64,000 nucleotides of DNA from Phytophthora hibernalis (GCA_012656075.1 JAAKBF010000171.1:744001-808000); one strand, 5' to 3'. Shown: positions 11,857 to 25,278, counted from the first letter of the stretch. Notes: generated by a model from the letters alone, not told the origin. Translations and numbers: made by a program.

Positions 11857-14544
11857 CTACGTAGACTTGACTACATTTGCATGTATCGGCTGCCACCAGC
11901 TCCCCGTAGGGCCATACACGTTTGAGGACGAATTTCCGTACGCATACCCCTCAGCTCCTCCACCTCGGTAGGCCGCAGATGCCGACTCGGCGTAGCTGGG
12001 AGGTAACCCTCTTCCTCCTCGATAGGCCGCGGACGAAGACGAGTCGCTAGTATCGCCACCTCCGTAGGCTGAGGCTGAGCCCATTGACGAGCTCGACGAA
12101 GCGTGGCTGCGCGTTCCTCCTTGACCAGCGGCACGGCCAGCCGCTGCTGCTCGCAGGCTGCGCACCCATTCCTGCTTCACCTCACGGGACTTGGCGTGTA
12201 GCTGCAACGGATAGTACTTATCATCGCGAAAGGAGACGCTGAAGGCTTCCGGTACGGCATAGTTGTCTTCGATGATCGCGCTGGTGACGTCCATGGGAGG
12301 ATTGTCTGCACGGCAGCGCTCGTAGTCCTCCTTGGTGTCGTAGAAGCTTAGCTGCGGGCCTTGTAGGACAAAGTATCGCTGCTGCCACTTGGCGCGGGCC
12401 GATCCACCGACACCAGGAGCCATGTGCTGCTTGATGAGGTAGCCACACAAAATCTGCGCAAAAGCCGAAGATGCAAATTCCGTTGCACGGTATTGGCCCT
12501 GCTGTGCTGTGTCGGCAAGGCGTTTCATGGTAGCGTTGTGATTCAGGATATGCTCCAGCTCATTGGTTTTGAATTCCAGCGTAGAGCGGAGACCTGTTAG
12601 TTGAGCCGCACAGCGCTGTTCTGCCTCCTTCACTCCCAGCTCACATTTTTGCTGCTGCTGGACCGAAAGCTCCTGCATTGCGCCAGCTTGCCCTTGTGCC
12701 ACCGCTACCTTGACGCTAAGATCATTCATTTGCTTCTCAAGTGAGCGCACTTCTGTCATGTGGGCGGCATTCGTGGTCTCGGTACGCTGGATTACCTGTG
12801 AGATAACGCGCTGGCTCACAAATTCGCAGTATGCGGCGTCGGCTGATGGGCCGACGGCGTGAAAAATATCCCTTATGCAGTGCAGTCAAGTCATCCTGTA
12901 AGAAGTTTTGCGTTTCGCGGAAGAGCTCCATGGCAGACTTCTGGCGATGCTTCTCAGGGTGTGCCAAGTACTCATTTCCAGGCCGACTCAAGACTCCCAG
13001 CACGTGCCGGCAGTAGGTCATTGACGCCGCTGCATTTTGCTGCCGATAAGAATCAAACTCCACAGTCACTGCCGAGCGGAAGTGCGCCATATAATCATCG
13101 CCCCCTCCTGCTTCAGCATCCGCGCCCATGTCACCATCGACAATCTCGCGCAACTTCTTCTTGGCCAACCGCTTGCACAAGCGATGTACATTCTTCAGCC
13201 TATCCTCAGCACAAGGCAAACGTGTGCGTTCCACGTTGCGTGCCGCAGCTTGGGCGTCAGCATCCTCTTCCATAATCTCAATCATCTCATTCTCGGGTGC
13301 CTCGTCTTCATCACCTCCATTCGAGTCCTGTATGTCCAGCTCGGGACGCAACGCCACGGCCCGCAGGTTTCCGTGCTCGTCGAACATGGCGGTGGTTCCC
13401 TGCCCGTTGTCGACAGCATCAAGTTCGCCGTTCGCCTCCTGATCAGCTTCAAAACCAGCATCTTCTTCAAACTGCTCGGGCGAAACAAAAATCCTCACTC
13501 GCGCGTGCAGCTCCGCCTTGTACCTCTCGACCGCATCTTGAAGGGCGTCGTGGCATTGCGCCTGCACGACACGGCTCCAGGCGCTCGAAATCACGGGAGC
13601 CTTGCCACTGTTCAGCGCCTCTACGTACGACGCCGCCAGGTTGGCGAACATGGCTCCATTGAGCGGTTTGCCGAACATGGTCTTGGGTTTGGCCTTGCTG
13701 AAGAGCCTCTTTCGGAGACTCTCGAAGCTGGATCGGAACTCGTCGCGCAGGTCGTCGTACGGCACTTGGGGCAAGTTGCGGAGCTGCTGCTCGTCGTCTA
13801 CAGGACGGACGAGCGTCACGCAGTCTCGCTGTCGGAAGAACTCACTGAGCAGCGCGCGGATCTGATCCTTCTCCACGGCGTCGTCGCTGTAGCCGCCCGT
13901 GGGCTGCAGCGCGTTCTCCAGATACTGCTTGGCCGAGATCTTCTTGCCGTTGTCCAGCAGCTGCAGCGTAAAGTCGCGCACGACCCAGAGGAAGCTCGGG
14001 AAGAACTCGTGCAGTCTATCGTCACTGCTGGAGGAGGAGGAGGATGACGTCTGGATGTGCTTGGACAGGTTCACCACGAGCGACAGGTCCTCGATGGCGT
14101 TGCCGTCGATCACGCCGCGGCTGTTGTACACGAAGCTCGAGGCCAGCAGCAGCGCCAGCGCGAAGATGCGCGTGTCGTGCGTTTGCTCGCGGTCGACGCT
14201 GCCGAGGCCTTCGGTGTCCAGGAACAGGACGCTGGTGTCGTCGTCCAGGGGATGGGCCGCCCCCACATCCAGATGCCCTTGGTGCATGCGTTGACAGTGC
14301 CACCCACAGCGAACCCCGTGGCTTCTTGCGTCTCCTGCTGCTGTTCCTGGGGTTGATTTGGGTCGGACAAGCCCTGCACTAACAGGTTGAGCAGGAAGCT
14401 CTTGCCTGTGCGGTAGAGACCGGCCACGGCCACCACCACGAGTCGCGTCTTGACCTGCTCCAGCACTGCGCACGCCTCGGGGTTCACGCGGAAGCCCCCG
14501 TCATCGTCCACCAGCACGAAGGGCAGCGGCCGCACCGACGTCAT
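11857..14544 (-). CDS. Guanylate-binding protein (GBP) GTPase with C-terminal PH domain
   Basis: The N-terminal large-GTPase domain has the P-loop GLYRTGKSFLLN (residue 42 onwards), the GBP-type VNACTKGIW switch and a LFLDTEGLGS G3 motif, followed by a long helical domain. The C-terminus carries a PH domain (CGYLIKQHMAP.. KWQQRYFVLQGPQLSFYDTK.. VKQEWVRSLRAA) and a Gly/Ser/Tyr-rich tail. GBPs are dynamin-like GTPases that oligomerise on membranes; the PH domain suggests phosphoinositide targeting. Two single-base breaks split the frame. One base is missing in the C-run at 14248-14251 (expected PIPLDDDTSV), and one is extra in the A-run at 12862-12866. Both look like assembly slips. The start (MTSVRPLPFVLVDDDG) is 163 bp from the divergent NOL12 gene. 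Confidence 0.8.
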
Positions 14545-14707
14545 GCCACTTGCGTTTTGTATGTCGCGAAGTGCGCAAAAAGCGAACCCACGACGACGGG
14601 GTACCGATTACTCGGTACATTGATGTGGTAGACATCAGGTCGTACCCCCAAGGCTACGCTTGGTTACGCCCTTTCGCTTTGACTGGAGCCCATTGCAACA
14701 AGTTGAC

Positions 14708-15644
14708 ATGGCGCCTACGACGTATGGAGCGACGTCTCGCCAGGGCAAGCGCGGGGCTGTGGGGAAGGCCAAGCTGGGCCGCGGTAACACGGGACTGGGC
14801 GCCAACCCGAACAAGCGCAAGAAGTCGAAGCTCGTGGTGACGTTCGACCCGGACAAGCGCAAGTAGGAGCCACCATAAGCGATTGATACATTGGACCCAA
14901 GACTGACTTAACTGCTGATGTAGGGAGTATCTCACGGGCTTCCACAAGCGCAACAGGAACGTCGTCGCTTCGGACTGGACATGGAGGCGTTCAAGGTGAA
15001 GAAGCGCCAGTTGGAGGACAAGAAGCAGCGGCGAGAGGAGCAGAAGGAGAAGATTGCGGCGCTGCTGGACGAGCACCCGGGAAGGAGGAGAGTGAAGAAG
15101 AGGAGGAGGAGGAGATTAGCGACTCGGACGTCTCAGAAGACGAGAGCAAGCCTGTGCTGGGCGGAGCGAACGCCGTGACCAAAGTCATGACCTTCAACGA
15201 CGACTTCACACAGGGCAAGTTCGGCGACGTGGTGACGGTGACGACGTCTGTGGGCGACCTCCAGAGCGAAAGTGAGGACAGTGGAAGCGACGTGGAACCC
15301 TCGGACAATGAAGAGGCGGACGCAGATGTCGCTGCCAAGTCCAAGCACCCGGCTTTCCGCCGAATGAACAGGAAGAAGGTCGACAAGGAGCAGCACTTGA
15401 CGCTCTTCCAGCGGATACAGCTGCAGCGCAAGGGCAAGGCGCTTCCGTCCAAGCGCTCCAAGCTTAAGGAGGCACGCACGGCTCGGAATGCCATGCTCGG
15501 CAAAAGGGCGCCGCTGTGTCGGGTAAGAAGCGCGGCGGTGACGACGATGAAGGAGGAAGTTCGGCCAGCAGCAAACTCAGCAAGAAGCTCAAAACGAAGC
15601 GCCAGGCTGGTGGAGCCAGCAATAAGCGCAACAAGAAGCGGTAA
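14708..15644 (+). CDS. NOL12: Nucleolar protein 12 (Nop25/Rrp17 family)
   Basis: Exon 1 (14708-14862) encodes MAPTTYGATSRQGKRG and ends VTFDPDKRK. A 71-nt intron (14863-14933) leads to exon 2 with EYLTGFHKRKQERR, the signature of the Nop25/Rrp17/NOL12 family. These are basic nucleolar RNA-binding proteins acting in 5' end processing of pre-rRNA for the large subunit. A long basic helix follows (KVKKRQLEDKKQRREEQKE), then an acidic stretch and a Lys/Arg-rich tail ending NKRNKKR and stop. Two single-base losses break the frame: at GGG 15079-15081, where the next frame reads EESEEEEEEEISDSDVSEDE, and at AAAA 15502-15505, where it reads GAAVSGKKRGGDDDEGG. Both restore on adding one base to a homopolymer. 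Confidence 0.82.
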
Positions 15645-15784
15645 TTGCCTAGCTTAGACTTGAAAGGCTCGCTATCAGCGAAATGTTCTTCTGAATTCTT
15701 TTGTGCATTCATTTTCCATTCATGGTGTTCATCATTTTATTGTCTTATCTGATCACTTCAATACTCTCGTCTATGGACGCCGAG

Positions 15785-18700
15785 TTACTTCCAAACCTTG
15801 ATAAGTGCATCGCGGCCACTGGAAACAAGCATAGGGCTCGGATTCTGGCTGCTTCCGAGCTCGACAAGGGTCAGGTCCAGGATGCAATCTGTGTGCGCCG
15901 GGGACGGCGGAACAAGGCCTCTTCGCTCCATACTGATAGCGGACTCAACACCACCCGCTCCAGAAGCTCCAGCACCTCCGACACCTCCTGGACTCGAGTA
16001 GAAGGACGAGTCCTGACATACCGTGATGAGCGGTGGGCTAAGCTTGCTCCAAGCCATCTCGGGCTTCGTGGTTACGGCAGTTGTCGACATCGGCGCCGCT
16101 GGCATCTCGCCGAAACGCTGCACAGGAGAAGCCGCAGACGACGAGGAAGACGGGTTCATCCGCCACCAGTCGTTAGGGGGCGCTTGATTGTCGTAGAATG
16201 ATTTCGCCTCGCCGTTGCCGCAGATTGTGAACGATTGCTTTCCGTTGCGAATATCCCAATAGCGCAATTGCCGGTCCTCGCCGCCTGTGATCAACGCGTC
16301 TCCGATGCCGCGCAGGTGAAGTGATGGGCACAGCATAGCGCGCACGCTGGGTTCCTCGCTGAGCGGCGAGGTGGAGATTTCGTCAAAGGCCGTTGCGATG
16401 CCGTATATACCCAAGAAGCTGCCTAGCACACTTCGACTGCGATGCGGGATTGGCACATGCAGAAGCGTTGGGCACTTGCAGGCCTCCGCTTCTGATGCCT
16501 GTGCTTCGAGTGTCCGGAAAACAGCACGGCACGCGCCAATACTGAGGTCGAACACAGCAACTTCGCCATCGCCTGCCGCCACAAACACCAATGGAACAGA
16601 CGTCTCGTCCAGCGGCAGTGTATTAGGTAACCCCAAGCAGGGCTGTAGCCGATGGATTGCGCGGTGAGACGAGTGGCGCCAGATACGGATAAGCACCAAA
16701 AAGCGTAGATCCCAAAGACACAAGAAGCCTCGACTTGTACCGACAGCGAACCAGCTAACATCGAGAGAGTGCGTCATGCACGTTACGTAGCCAAGCTCAG
16801 GAGAAATACTGAGAGTCCAGGCCTCTCGCCGCATACGCAGGTCCCACGCGTGGATCTTACCATCACGGGTGGCGTAAATAAGCAAAGCTTCCGTGACGTT
16901 GTTCAGGTAGTCAATTGCCATGACAGCGCTGTTACTTGCACGCAGCTCCTTGAGACCAGACGCCTGGACGTTTCCGCCCACGGAATTCACCTTGTCCACA
17001 CGGAAAACATGCACCGTGCCATCGCTAGAGGCCGAGGCAACTGAGTGGCTATTGGTAAGTACCTTCATATCGGTGATCACTCCACCCTGGCCATCATACG
17101 TGCAGCGCGATCCCTGATTCACGCTGTGCTGTAACGACCGCACAGACCAAATCTTCACCGTGCCATCGTTAGAAGCGGATGCCAAAAACTGTAGTCTTGG
17201 GCAGCATTGACGCGAGTCACAGCACCCGAGTGTTCCGCCAATTCAGCCACCAAAACATTCTTCCGCGGCTGCCAGTTGCGATTGGATGAGCTAGGATATC
17301 CGCCACCACCACCGACCCCGTTACCACTGCTTAAGCTGCTTCCGGGCGCTGTGCTGCCGGAAGAATTTCCAAAGCTTCCTGGTGACACGCCTCCATGTCC
17401 GTTGATTGCTGTAGCTGCAGCCGCTGCGACGTTAAATGCTGCGCCGCCGCTAGGAGGATACGTACTACTTCCAACTTGAATCGGAGACGAAGTAACACTT
17501 GAAACACTTGTACCTCCTCTTTCGCTGCCTGGTATCCCGCTACCTCCCCGCCAGAGTTTCCAGTAATGCCAATACCGCCACCAACTAAACAGTAGGGGCT
17601 CGGCGCATGGCTGTAGATTGAGTACGATGAACCATCAGTAAGCCGCAGAGCACCAAGATCAGGCGGCAGCGGAGGAATTCCCAGTGCGTTTAATCGTGCC
17701 AGCAATTTACGAGGGTTTCCGAGAGCCGGGTCCATCGCGGACTCCTTGAAGGCAAAGTAGTGGTGGTAAGTTGTGTGCGCCTTCTTAATCATCCTTTGTC
17801 GAGGAGGTGATACTGGTGACGCATGAGCCGGATGGTGGTGTGGATCCAACAAGCTACCCATTCCGTCACCGCCATACATATCGCGCATGTTCATATTGAG
17901 CATGCTCACCATAACACCTCCGCTAGTCGGTGCGAAGTGATTAGAATCCATTTGGCCAAGTCCGGAATCGTCCAACGCAGATGATACCGAACCAGGAGGA
18001 ATGACGGACGACGGACCCGTGACTGTGATTGGTGCCGCGGAAATGGGTGTACTGGGCTCGACAAGACTGTACATCTTCCCACATGCGAGAGTGAAAGGCT
18101 CTCCAAAGACGGAGCTCCGGTCGCCGACCCACCGTTCGACGAAGCTGAAGCTACCGGTACGGACACTCCGCGATGAGACGGTAAGCTGCTGGGTCCATGA
18201 GAACGGGACTTTGTAACCAGAGCAGTAGACGTCGAGATTGCCGGGGTCGATGTAGCGCTACTAGCTGCCGCCGAAGATGAAGGGATTCCGAAATTGCTAG
18301 CCTTTAGAGGTTGTGCGGTCGAGAGAGCGAAGCGCATATCCGGCACGAAAAGCACACGGAGGTGTGAGCGTGACAACTTGCGTGCAAACGGGTTGCTATT
18401 AGCACCTGCGGCACCACTTCCAACAGCCACGGATGCATTTGTCACCGAGCTGTGCGGCGAACTAGCGCGGTCGCTCTTCGAAGGTCCCTGCATACGCGCA
18501 GCTTGTTCAGTTTTGGCCATTTCCAACTTGCTACGCATCTGCATGGAGGCAATCGACACGTATTGCTGCATGAGCTTCAGCGACTGGATTTCATTCTTGC
18601 GCTGTTCGTAGATTGAAGACACGGCATCCTCCACGCTATTCGAGATCTGTTCTGCTGTTACCGCTGCGGACGATGCAACAGCTGTGCCAGACGACTGCTG

Positions 18701-21700
18701 TCGGGACATGCTGTATCCATCAAGGGAGTCGGTACTCAGCAGAGGATCCCTATTTCTTCGAGACTGTGACATATTGCTGATTGGTTCTTCTAGCGACTCT
18801 CGCGAAGTTGTCGTCATCGATGATAAAGGCGCAGCTGGTGCCATATCGTCATCGCTATCATCAGGCACCTGTGAAACAGATCTTTCCATCTCGGCAATGA
18901 CTTCATTAAGCCCAAACGACGACGAGGACGCCAAAAGTGCGCGGTCGAACGTCTCACGTGATACATGCAGCCGACAGCAGTCGCGAAGACGACGTGTAAC
19001 ATCACAAACCTCTTCGTCCGGCAAAAATACCATCGTCTTGCGCAGAAACGGCCGAAGAAGTGGGCTCAAGAAGACGTTGGCATCAACACTTCGCAATTGC
19101 AGTGCAATTTCACCCATGAGTTTCAACACAGCGTCACGAATCCACCAGCTTGGATGCAGCAGCAACGAGCACGTCATCCGAGCCTTTTCGACGAGTGTGC
19201 TGATTTTCTTTTGAAAAGTCCAAGCTGACACAGCCCTGTAAGACATTCCACGGCCTTGGTGATAACAATCTCCTGCACATCGAACAAAGCCTGCTCGATG
19301 CACGGTAGGATATTGTGCTCGACAGCCACGCAACCCACAAACGAGCACACGCCAACAATGTAGTCGAAAATGCTCCACGCAGCTCCCAATCTGGGTCGTT
19401 CAAGAACGTAATGAGCTGTGGGAGCACCACATCAAGGGTGCGTTCACGACCAAAGAATACACATAGCCTTGTGATGTCGACGAGTAGCGCGCGCTTGACA
19501 AGAGACGATGAAGCCTTTTGGTCGGGTGTTGTGAGCTGGATCACAAAACGTGATATCATCTTGTGGAGCACACTCAGTTCCTTATCAAAGCTACTCGCCG
19601 CCATGTACATCGTGCTGGGGCCGGATGAGTCATTGCCACGGTTAGACACAGTGGACAATGACGAGGCTGATGACGAAGAAGACAACGTCTTTTGCTTCAT
19701 AGCGTGCGCGATTTCCAGAAAGCGGCGACTAGTTTCAGCTAACTGCGGCAAACACTCGGCAAATGTAATACGCACCAACTCATCCGGATCGGACTGGAAC
19801 GGCACCATAGCTGGTAATACATACTGCGGGAACACCGAAGCGTCGGCAAGCGGAAAGGATTCCACCAGAGATAGCAAGTAAGTGATCGTACGAAGAGCCA
19901 ATGCACGTACGGTAGCACTTGGATCATCAATGACTTCGAGCAGGTACGGAATCAGGCGCTGCAGCCGTGCTTCGTCACTGGTGAACTGACCCAAAGAACG
20001 AATCAGGTACAGTGCCGTGACCTTTGACTCCGGTACTTGTACATGCCGCAGACTTGAGCAAATTAGTGATAGAATAATAACAATGCCGTTTCGATCCTGT
20101 GGCCACGGCTCGCTGCCTGGGGATGTAGGTGGCTTCATCCGCCGCGTCTTGCTTGAATGGGGTGGAGGCGTTGACATGTTTTCTTTCGCTGGACTAGAGT
20201 TACCCTTCCCCAACCCGTCTTCATCTGTAGCATCGTCCGAACCTGTTTCTTCGTCCAACCGACCGGACGACGGCTCACGTGCGTAGTCTAGTAGCAGCGA
20301 ATTTTTCTTCTTCTGCGTCAGCGCGTTATATTGATCATGGAGCTTTTCGATCTTCTTTTTCAGTGTGTTGTTTTTGAGGCCGCGCATGTCATTCTCTTTC
20401 TCCTTGAGTTTTTGCAACTTGGTGAGAGCAGCGTTATCCCGCTCGGCCTTCTGTTTATCATGATTGGTAGGAATCTTCTGATCGAGCTCGTCAAGCACAC
20501 GCTGCGCTACGTGTGTTTGTTGATCACTCCCAGTTGCTGCTGCAAGCCGATCCGAACCGTAACCTTCTTTTAGACGCAATTTGAAAAATTCTTCGCCCTC
20601 CGGGTCCTCGACTCCAGCCACCTCACGCACCAATCTGCCGTAATACTTGCATACAAGACGAATACGCGCATCGGGCACCTTTCCGCCACGACTTAGCACC
20701 AGCACGAGAAATCGGAAGAGGAAACTTTCGAAATACGTGGGGAACAAGCCGCTCGAACTGGTGTACTTGGCAAGATAGCCACTTGCCGACAACCGCGTGT
20801 TCGGGTCTAGTTGCAGCATGTGCAACAGAAGCTCTTCCAGGCGAGGGTCGCCAACCTTTCTCAGTTGTTGTCGCAGTGCATCTGAATCTCCTGTGCGGTA
20901 CTTGAGCAGTGAGGGCAAGTCGAAAAGCGGCTTGCCACCCAGAAACAACTCTGCGATAACACAACCAGCCGAGAAAATATCCATCGATTCCAGCAAACTG
21001 CCTTCTCGACGCGAGCGAGAGTAGGACGACGGCGCGCTGCCGTTCGAGGTTGCCGAGGGTGGCGTGTGCATGGGGATTCCCCCGACATGGCTCCGCTGCC
21101 CATGCCCATAGCCAGGATCTGCTTGTCCACCTCCTCCACCGTCACTTCACTGTCTGCCATTTTCGAGAGCATAATAGCTGCGTCGGGCGTCTTCATCGAG
21201 TGCAAGCTGGCACTCCCAGGCGTGCCTCCAGCCGCACCGCTGGTCGACACCGAGCCCTTGCCGTAGAACCTCTCGGGTGCGACACTGCATCCCCGCCGCG
21301 TGGCGTCAATAGCACAAAAGTAGTAATTGTAGTCTGCGGGGTCGTCCTCCGGGATGTACGTGGGTTTGAACGGCGCAAAGTCCGTGAGGAAGACCCAATT
21401 CCAGCTCGTGACCATGACGTTCTCCTGCTTGATGTCTCCGTGGCAGATTCCCTTGGCGTGACTCTGCTCCAGTGCGCGCAGGATCTGGAAAGCGATCCAC
21501 TTCTTCTCCACCGTCGTCAGGAACGGCCGCGAGCAGATGCGGTCGTACAAGTTCGACGCGAAGTACTGACGCACCATGAAGGCCACGTTGTACTTGTTCG
21601 AGAGCTGGAAATCTGCGTACGGAGTCACGTTGGGCTGCTGTTCCACGGAGAAGGCGAGTGCCAGTCGACGTAGCGCCACTTCAGCGCTCGTGAGCGACTC

Positions 21701-21907
21701 GCGCTCGTCGTATTTGCGGTAGATTTTCACCACCAAGTGGCCCTCGTCGCACTTGCACGAGATAGACTTGAGGAACTTGCCGTCGCCGATGAGACTACCG
21801 AACATCATGTCCATGGAGCGCGGCGTGTAGTCCATAAGGAAGGTTCGGTACTGCGACGCGCTGTCCAGCACGCTCTGCGGCTGTGCGCGCGGTGCAGCGT
21901 TGCCCAT
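15785..21907 (-). CDS. VPS15: VPS15/PIK3R4 regulatory subunit of the class III PI3-kinase
   Basis: The protein begins MGNAAPRAQ, with the N-terminal glycine expected to be myristoylated. A Vps15-type pseudokinase domain follows, with HGDIKQENVMVTSWNW and FLTDFAPFKPTYIPEDDPAD. Then come HEAT repeats (about 19000-20900), a Ser/Gly-rich linker, and a C-terminal WD40 propeller (LASASNDGTVKIWSV through SGRDALIKVWK) ending at 15785. HGD in place of HRD and DFA in place of DFG are family traits. VPS15 anchors and stabilises VPS34 lipid kinase on endosomes and autophagosomes. The frame is broken at several short homopolymers, for example A-run 17184-17188, near 18082, near 19205, near 19370 and near 21071. 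Domain order and length (about 2000 residues) are otherwise complete, and I saw no in-frame nonsense codons. Confidence 0.9.
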
Positions 21908-22294
21908 GCTGGTCGGATGGAGACGAGCTACACACCACTGGAGAGATAAAAGTCTCCTCTACAAAACGAGGGGTCTGCGGGTCCACAGTCTCCACTGTGC
22001 GTCGCGTAAAGAGCCTTCTTCCGTGAGCTCCGCGACCTGCGATCGGTTTTTTCTCCCCGATGTCGCCAGTTGTAGTTCGAGGAAACATGGGTACCGGACA
22101 TGTAGCTACTAAGTGCGATTGATAAAAATACCAAAAGAGTGATGGTCTTCAACAAGGTTGGCAACAGTGTCAAGTCAAACAAGCATCGGCAATAGTGTAT
22201 TAGTGCTTGAACCTCCTCACTCGGCTGTATTCGACGACTCTGCGAACTCCGTGGCTCGGTTCTTGCCGCTCGCGCCATTCCAAGACCATATCAC
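21908..22294. other. Intergenic between VPS15 and CDC48
   Basis: This holds the VPS15 promoter on its left and the CDC48 3' UTR on its right. A 116-residue frame on the minus strand has one hydrophobic stretch (LLKTITLLVFLSIALSSYM) but no family resemblance and runs into VPS15 leader DNA, so I do not call a gene. Confidence 0.4.
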
Positions 22295-24768
22295 TTAGCT
22301 GTAGAGGTCCTCCTCGTCCTCATCGGCAGCGGCTTCAGCAGCACCGCCAGCAGCACCAGCGTTGACGTTGCGGCCCGGGAACGAGAAGTTGGCCAGGGAA
22401 GTTCCGCCCGCGGTCACGTGCGAGCGTGCCTGCTGCAGCGTCTGTGCGAAGGTCGAGTACTGCGCCAGGTCGCGGTCGCTGACAGAGCGACGCGCGTTGC
22501 GCACGGCCTCCTCGAAGTGGCGCGGCGTAATCTCTGGCACAGGGTCCTCCTCCTCGATGTCTTCCATCTCGTCATCGGCCTCAGCACGGAGGCGGTCACG
22601 CTCCATGTCACGAGCGATGCTCTCGCGGATCGCCAGCTTGGCGGCACGTTGGCAGATCTCCGTCAGATCAGCACCCGAGAACTTGTCCGTCTGCTGAGCC
22701 AGGAAGTTCAGGTCCACCTCCTTCGACACGGGGCTCTTGCGCAGCACAGAGCGCAAGATGCTCAAGCGCGAGTCAAAGTCAGGCATGGGGATGAAAATAA
22801 GCTGGTCAAGACGGCCCGGACGCATAAGCGCCGGGTCGATAATGTCGGGACGGTTCGTAGCACCAATGATGAACACGTTTTTCTTGGCACCCATACCATC
22901 CATCTCTGTCAGCAACTGGTTCATAACACGGTCACCAGCGCCACCAGCGTCGCCCGAACTGTTGCCACGCTGCTGGGCAATGGAGTCCAGCTCATCGAAG
23001 AACAACACGCAGGGAGCAGCGCCACGGGCCTTGTCGAACACCTCGCGCACGTTAGCCTCAGACTCACCGAACCACATCGTCAGCAGCTCAGGGCCCTTGA
23101 TGGAGATAAAGTTTGCCTGGCACTCGTTGGCTACAGCCTTAGCCAGCAGCGTTTTACCGCAACCAGGCGGGCCGTAAAAGAGAACACCCTTCGACGGGCT
23201 GAGACCATACTTCTCGAACTTTTCCGGGTGCTCCACGGGGTACTGCACCAGCTCCAGGAGCTCGCGCTTGACACCCTCCAAGCCACCAATGTCCTTCCAC
23301 GTGATCGTAGGAACCTCCACCGTGGTCTCGCGCAGCGAGACGGGTTTGATACACCCAAGGCGTACTTGAAGTGCGCCTGCGTAACAGACATGGCGTCCAA
23401 GATTTCAGCGTCAATCGTCTCATCCTCAATGTCAATCACGTCCATCTTCTCACGGATGCACTGCAGAGCAGCCTCCGTGCACAGGGCAGCCATATCAGCA
23501 CCCACGAAACCCTGCGTGTCACGCGCAATAAGCTCCGGGTCGACATCGTCGTCGAGCTTCATGTTGCGCGTGTGGATACGGAAGATCTCCAGACGGCCAT
23601 TCTCGTCAGGCACACCAATATCAATTTCGCGGTCGAAACGGCCAAAACGACGAAGAGCGGGGTCCATGCTGTTGGGGCGGTTGGTAGCACCGATCACCAC
23701 GACGCTGGCGCGCTGCTTCAGGCCGTCCATCAGCGTAAGCAGCTGCGACACAATACGACGCTCCACCTCACCGTTCGTCTTCTCACGCTTAGGCGCAATC
23801 GAATCAATTTCATCAATGAAGATGATAGCAGGAGCGTTCTTCTCGGCTTCCTCGAAGGCCTTGCGCAGGTTGCTCTCGGACTCGCCAGCCATCTTCGACA
23901 TGATTTCAGGACCGTTGATGAGGAAGAAGAAAGCGCCCGTCTCGTTGGCCACAGCACGAGCAATCAGCGTCTTACCGGAACCGGGCGGGCCGTACAGCAG
24001 CACACCTCGAGGAGGCTTGACTCCCAGCGTCTTGAACAACTGCGGGTGACGCAGTGGCAGCTCAATCATTTCACGGATCTGCGCCATCTGGCGACGGCAT
24101 CCACCGATGTCATCGTAGCCGACCTCGTCCATTTTCTCCTCGTCTTCGCGACGCACAGGCTCACCCTCGCAGTGGATGATCGTGTCGGGCGCCACGATAC
24201 AGTACGGGGCGGGTTCGGTCTCCACGACCTTGAACTCCACTGGGTGCATGGCCTGGCGCACCAGGAACAGGTCGCCCTTCTTGACGGGGCGGTAGGCCTC
24301 CACGAAGTACGGCTTCAGGTACACGTCGAACAGGTTGCCAGTCACCCCCTCGATCGTGTCGTCGATGGGCAGCACGTGGATGCGCTTGCCGTAGGGCACG
24401 TCGCCGCACGTGTGGATGCCCACGACGTCGCCCAGTCGCACGCGCAGGTTCTTGCGCACCACCTTGTTCATGCGGACGTTGTTGTCGTCCACCGTCTCAT
24501 CCTGCAGGACGACGCAGACCGTGTCGTGACCCTTCTTGCCCTTGATGAGCACCGTGTCGCCGCGGAACAACTGCAGCTCCTCCATCTTGGCCATGCTCAG
24601 TGCGATCACCGAGTTGTCATCGTTCGCGGCCTCGTCCACCACCAGGCGGTTGGGCGACCGCTTGCGGTCCATGATGCCGGCCTTGAACTCCTCCTTCCTG
24701 CAGCACACACAGTGAGTCGCCCGTGGTTACATACAAAATGCAGCATAAGTGACGTACTTGTCACCCAT
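22295..24768 (-). CDS. CDC48: CDC48/p97 (VCP) AAA+ ATPase
   Basis: A tiny first exon (24758-24768, ATG GGT GAC AA) is joined across a 60-nt intron (24698-24757) to EEFKAGIMDRKRSPNRLVVD, giving the usual CDC48 N-terminus MGDKKEEFKAG. After the N-domain come two AAA modules. D1 has GPPGSGKT and IIFIDEIDSIAPKRE; D2 has GPPGCGKT and VLFFDELDSIAQQRG, with the pore and sensor regions in place. The C-terminus is acidic and ends DEDEEDLYS, the binding tail for PUB/PUL cofactors. The hexamer extracts ubiquitylated proteins in ER-associated degradation and many other pathways. A single base is missing near 23338, in the D1-D2 linker (expected SNPSSLRETTVEVPTITW). In such an essential gene this is almost surely an assembly error. 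Confidence 0.95.
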
Positions 24769-25278
24769 TCTTCAAGTGTTTCGGTTGCTTTCTGGTCTCC
24801 GCCTGGTACCGAATCAAAGCAAGCTGAGGCTCCTGTGACAATGAAAGATAACCATAAGTTTCCTGTGCCATTTACTGCTACGAGTCCCCAGATCCTGCTG
24901 CTGTACTGTTCCTCCTGTCGTTTCCCTCGGGCTTGGAGCGATGGCAACGACAAGGAGAACGCAGCGAGATGGTCTGGGGGTCCATAGGCGCTGAGTGGCG
25001 TGGACAAGAGGGCGCACCTGGAGGCTCTTGCTTGTGACTGTTCTTCCGCGGAAATGGGGCAGGAAATCCTCCCCCGAAGATATCGGACACTTGAAGCTTG
25101 TCGATTGGTTGAAAACAGCGATAGTTTAATCGAGAATGTCGCTGCTTTTGACCAATCGCCACGCTTCAGTAAATCGATGATGACGTAGCAGATTGAAATT
25201 GAACAGGGGCTCTTATTAAGGGTCAAAACGCTGCTAAAAGGAAGGTAACAAGTTGCAGGGAAGAGCTGAGCAGCAACC
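24769..25278 (-). promoter_or_regulatory. CDC48 upstream region with two CCAAT boxes
   Basis: This 510-bp gap precedes CDC48 and follows the 3' end of the Bax inhibitor-1 gene. It contains ATTGG at 25104-25108 and CCAAT at 25152-25156, opposite orientations of the same box, about 45 bp apart. That is a plausible NF-Y site pair for CDC48. No ORF here is convincing. Confidence 0.35.

Noticed and set aside
13037..14047. Plus-strand frame of 336 codons opposite the GBP gene
   Set aside because: Antisense of conserved GTPase and helical-domain sequence; no motif of its own.
21928..22278. Minus-strand 116-codon frame with one hydrophobic helix between VPS15 and CDC48
   Set aside because: No homology recognised, and it overlaps the VPS15 leader; most likely chance.
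22418..24987. Very long plus-strand frames (543 and 538 codons) opposite CDC48
   Set aside because: They are antisense shadows of the strongly conserved CDC48 frame; they have no family motifs and arise from its codon bias.
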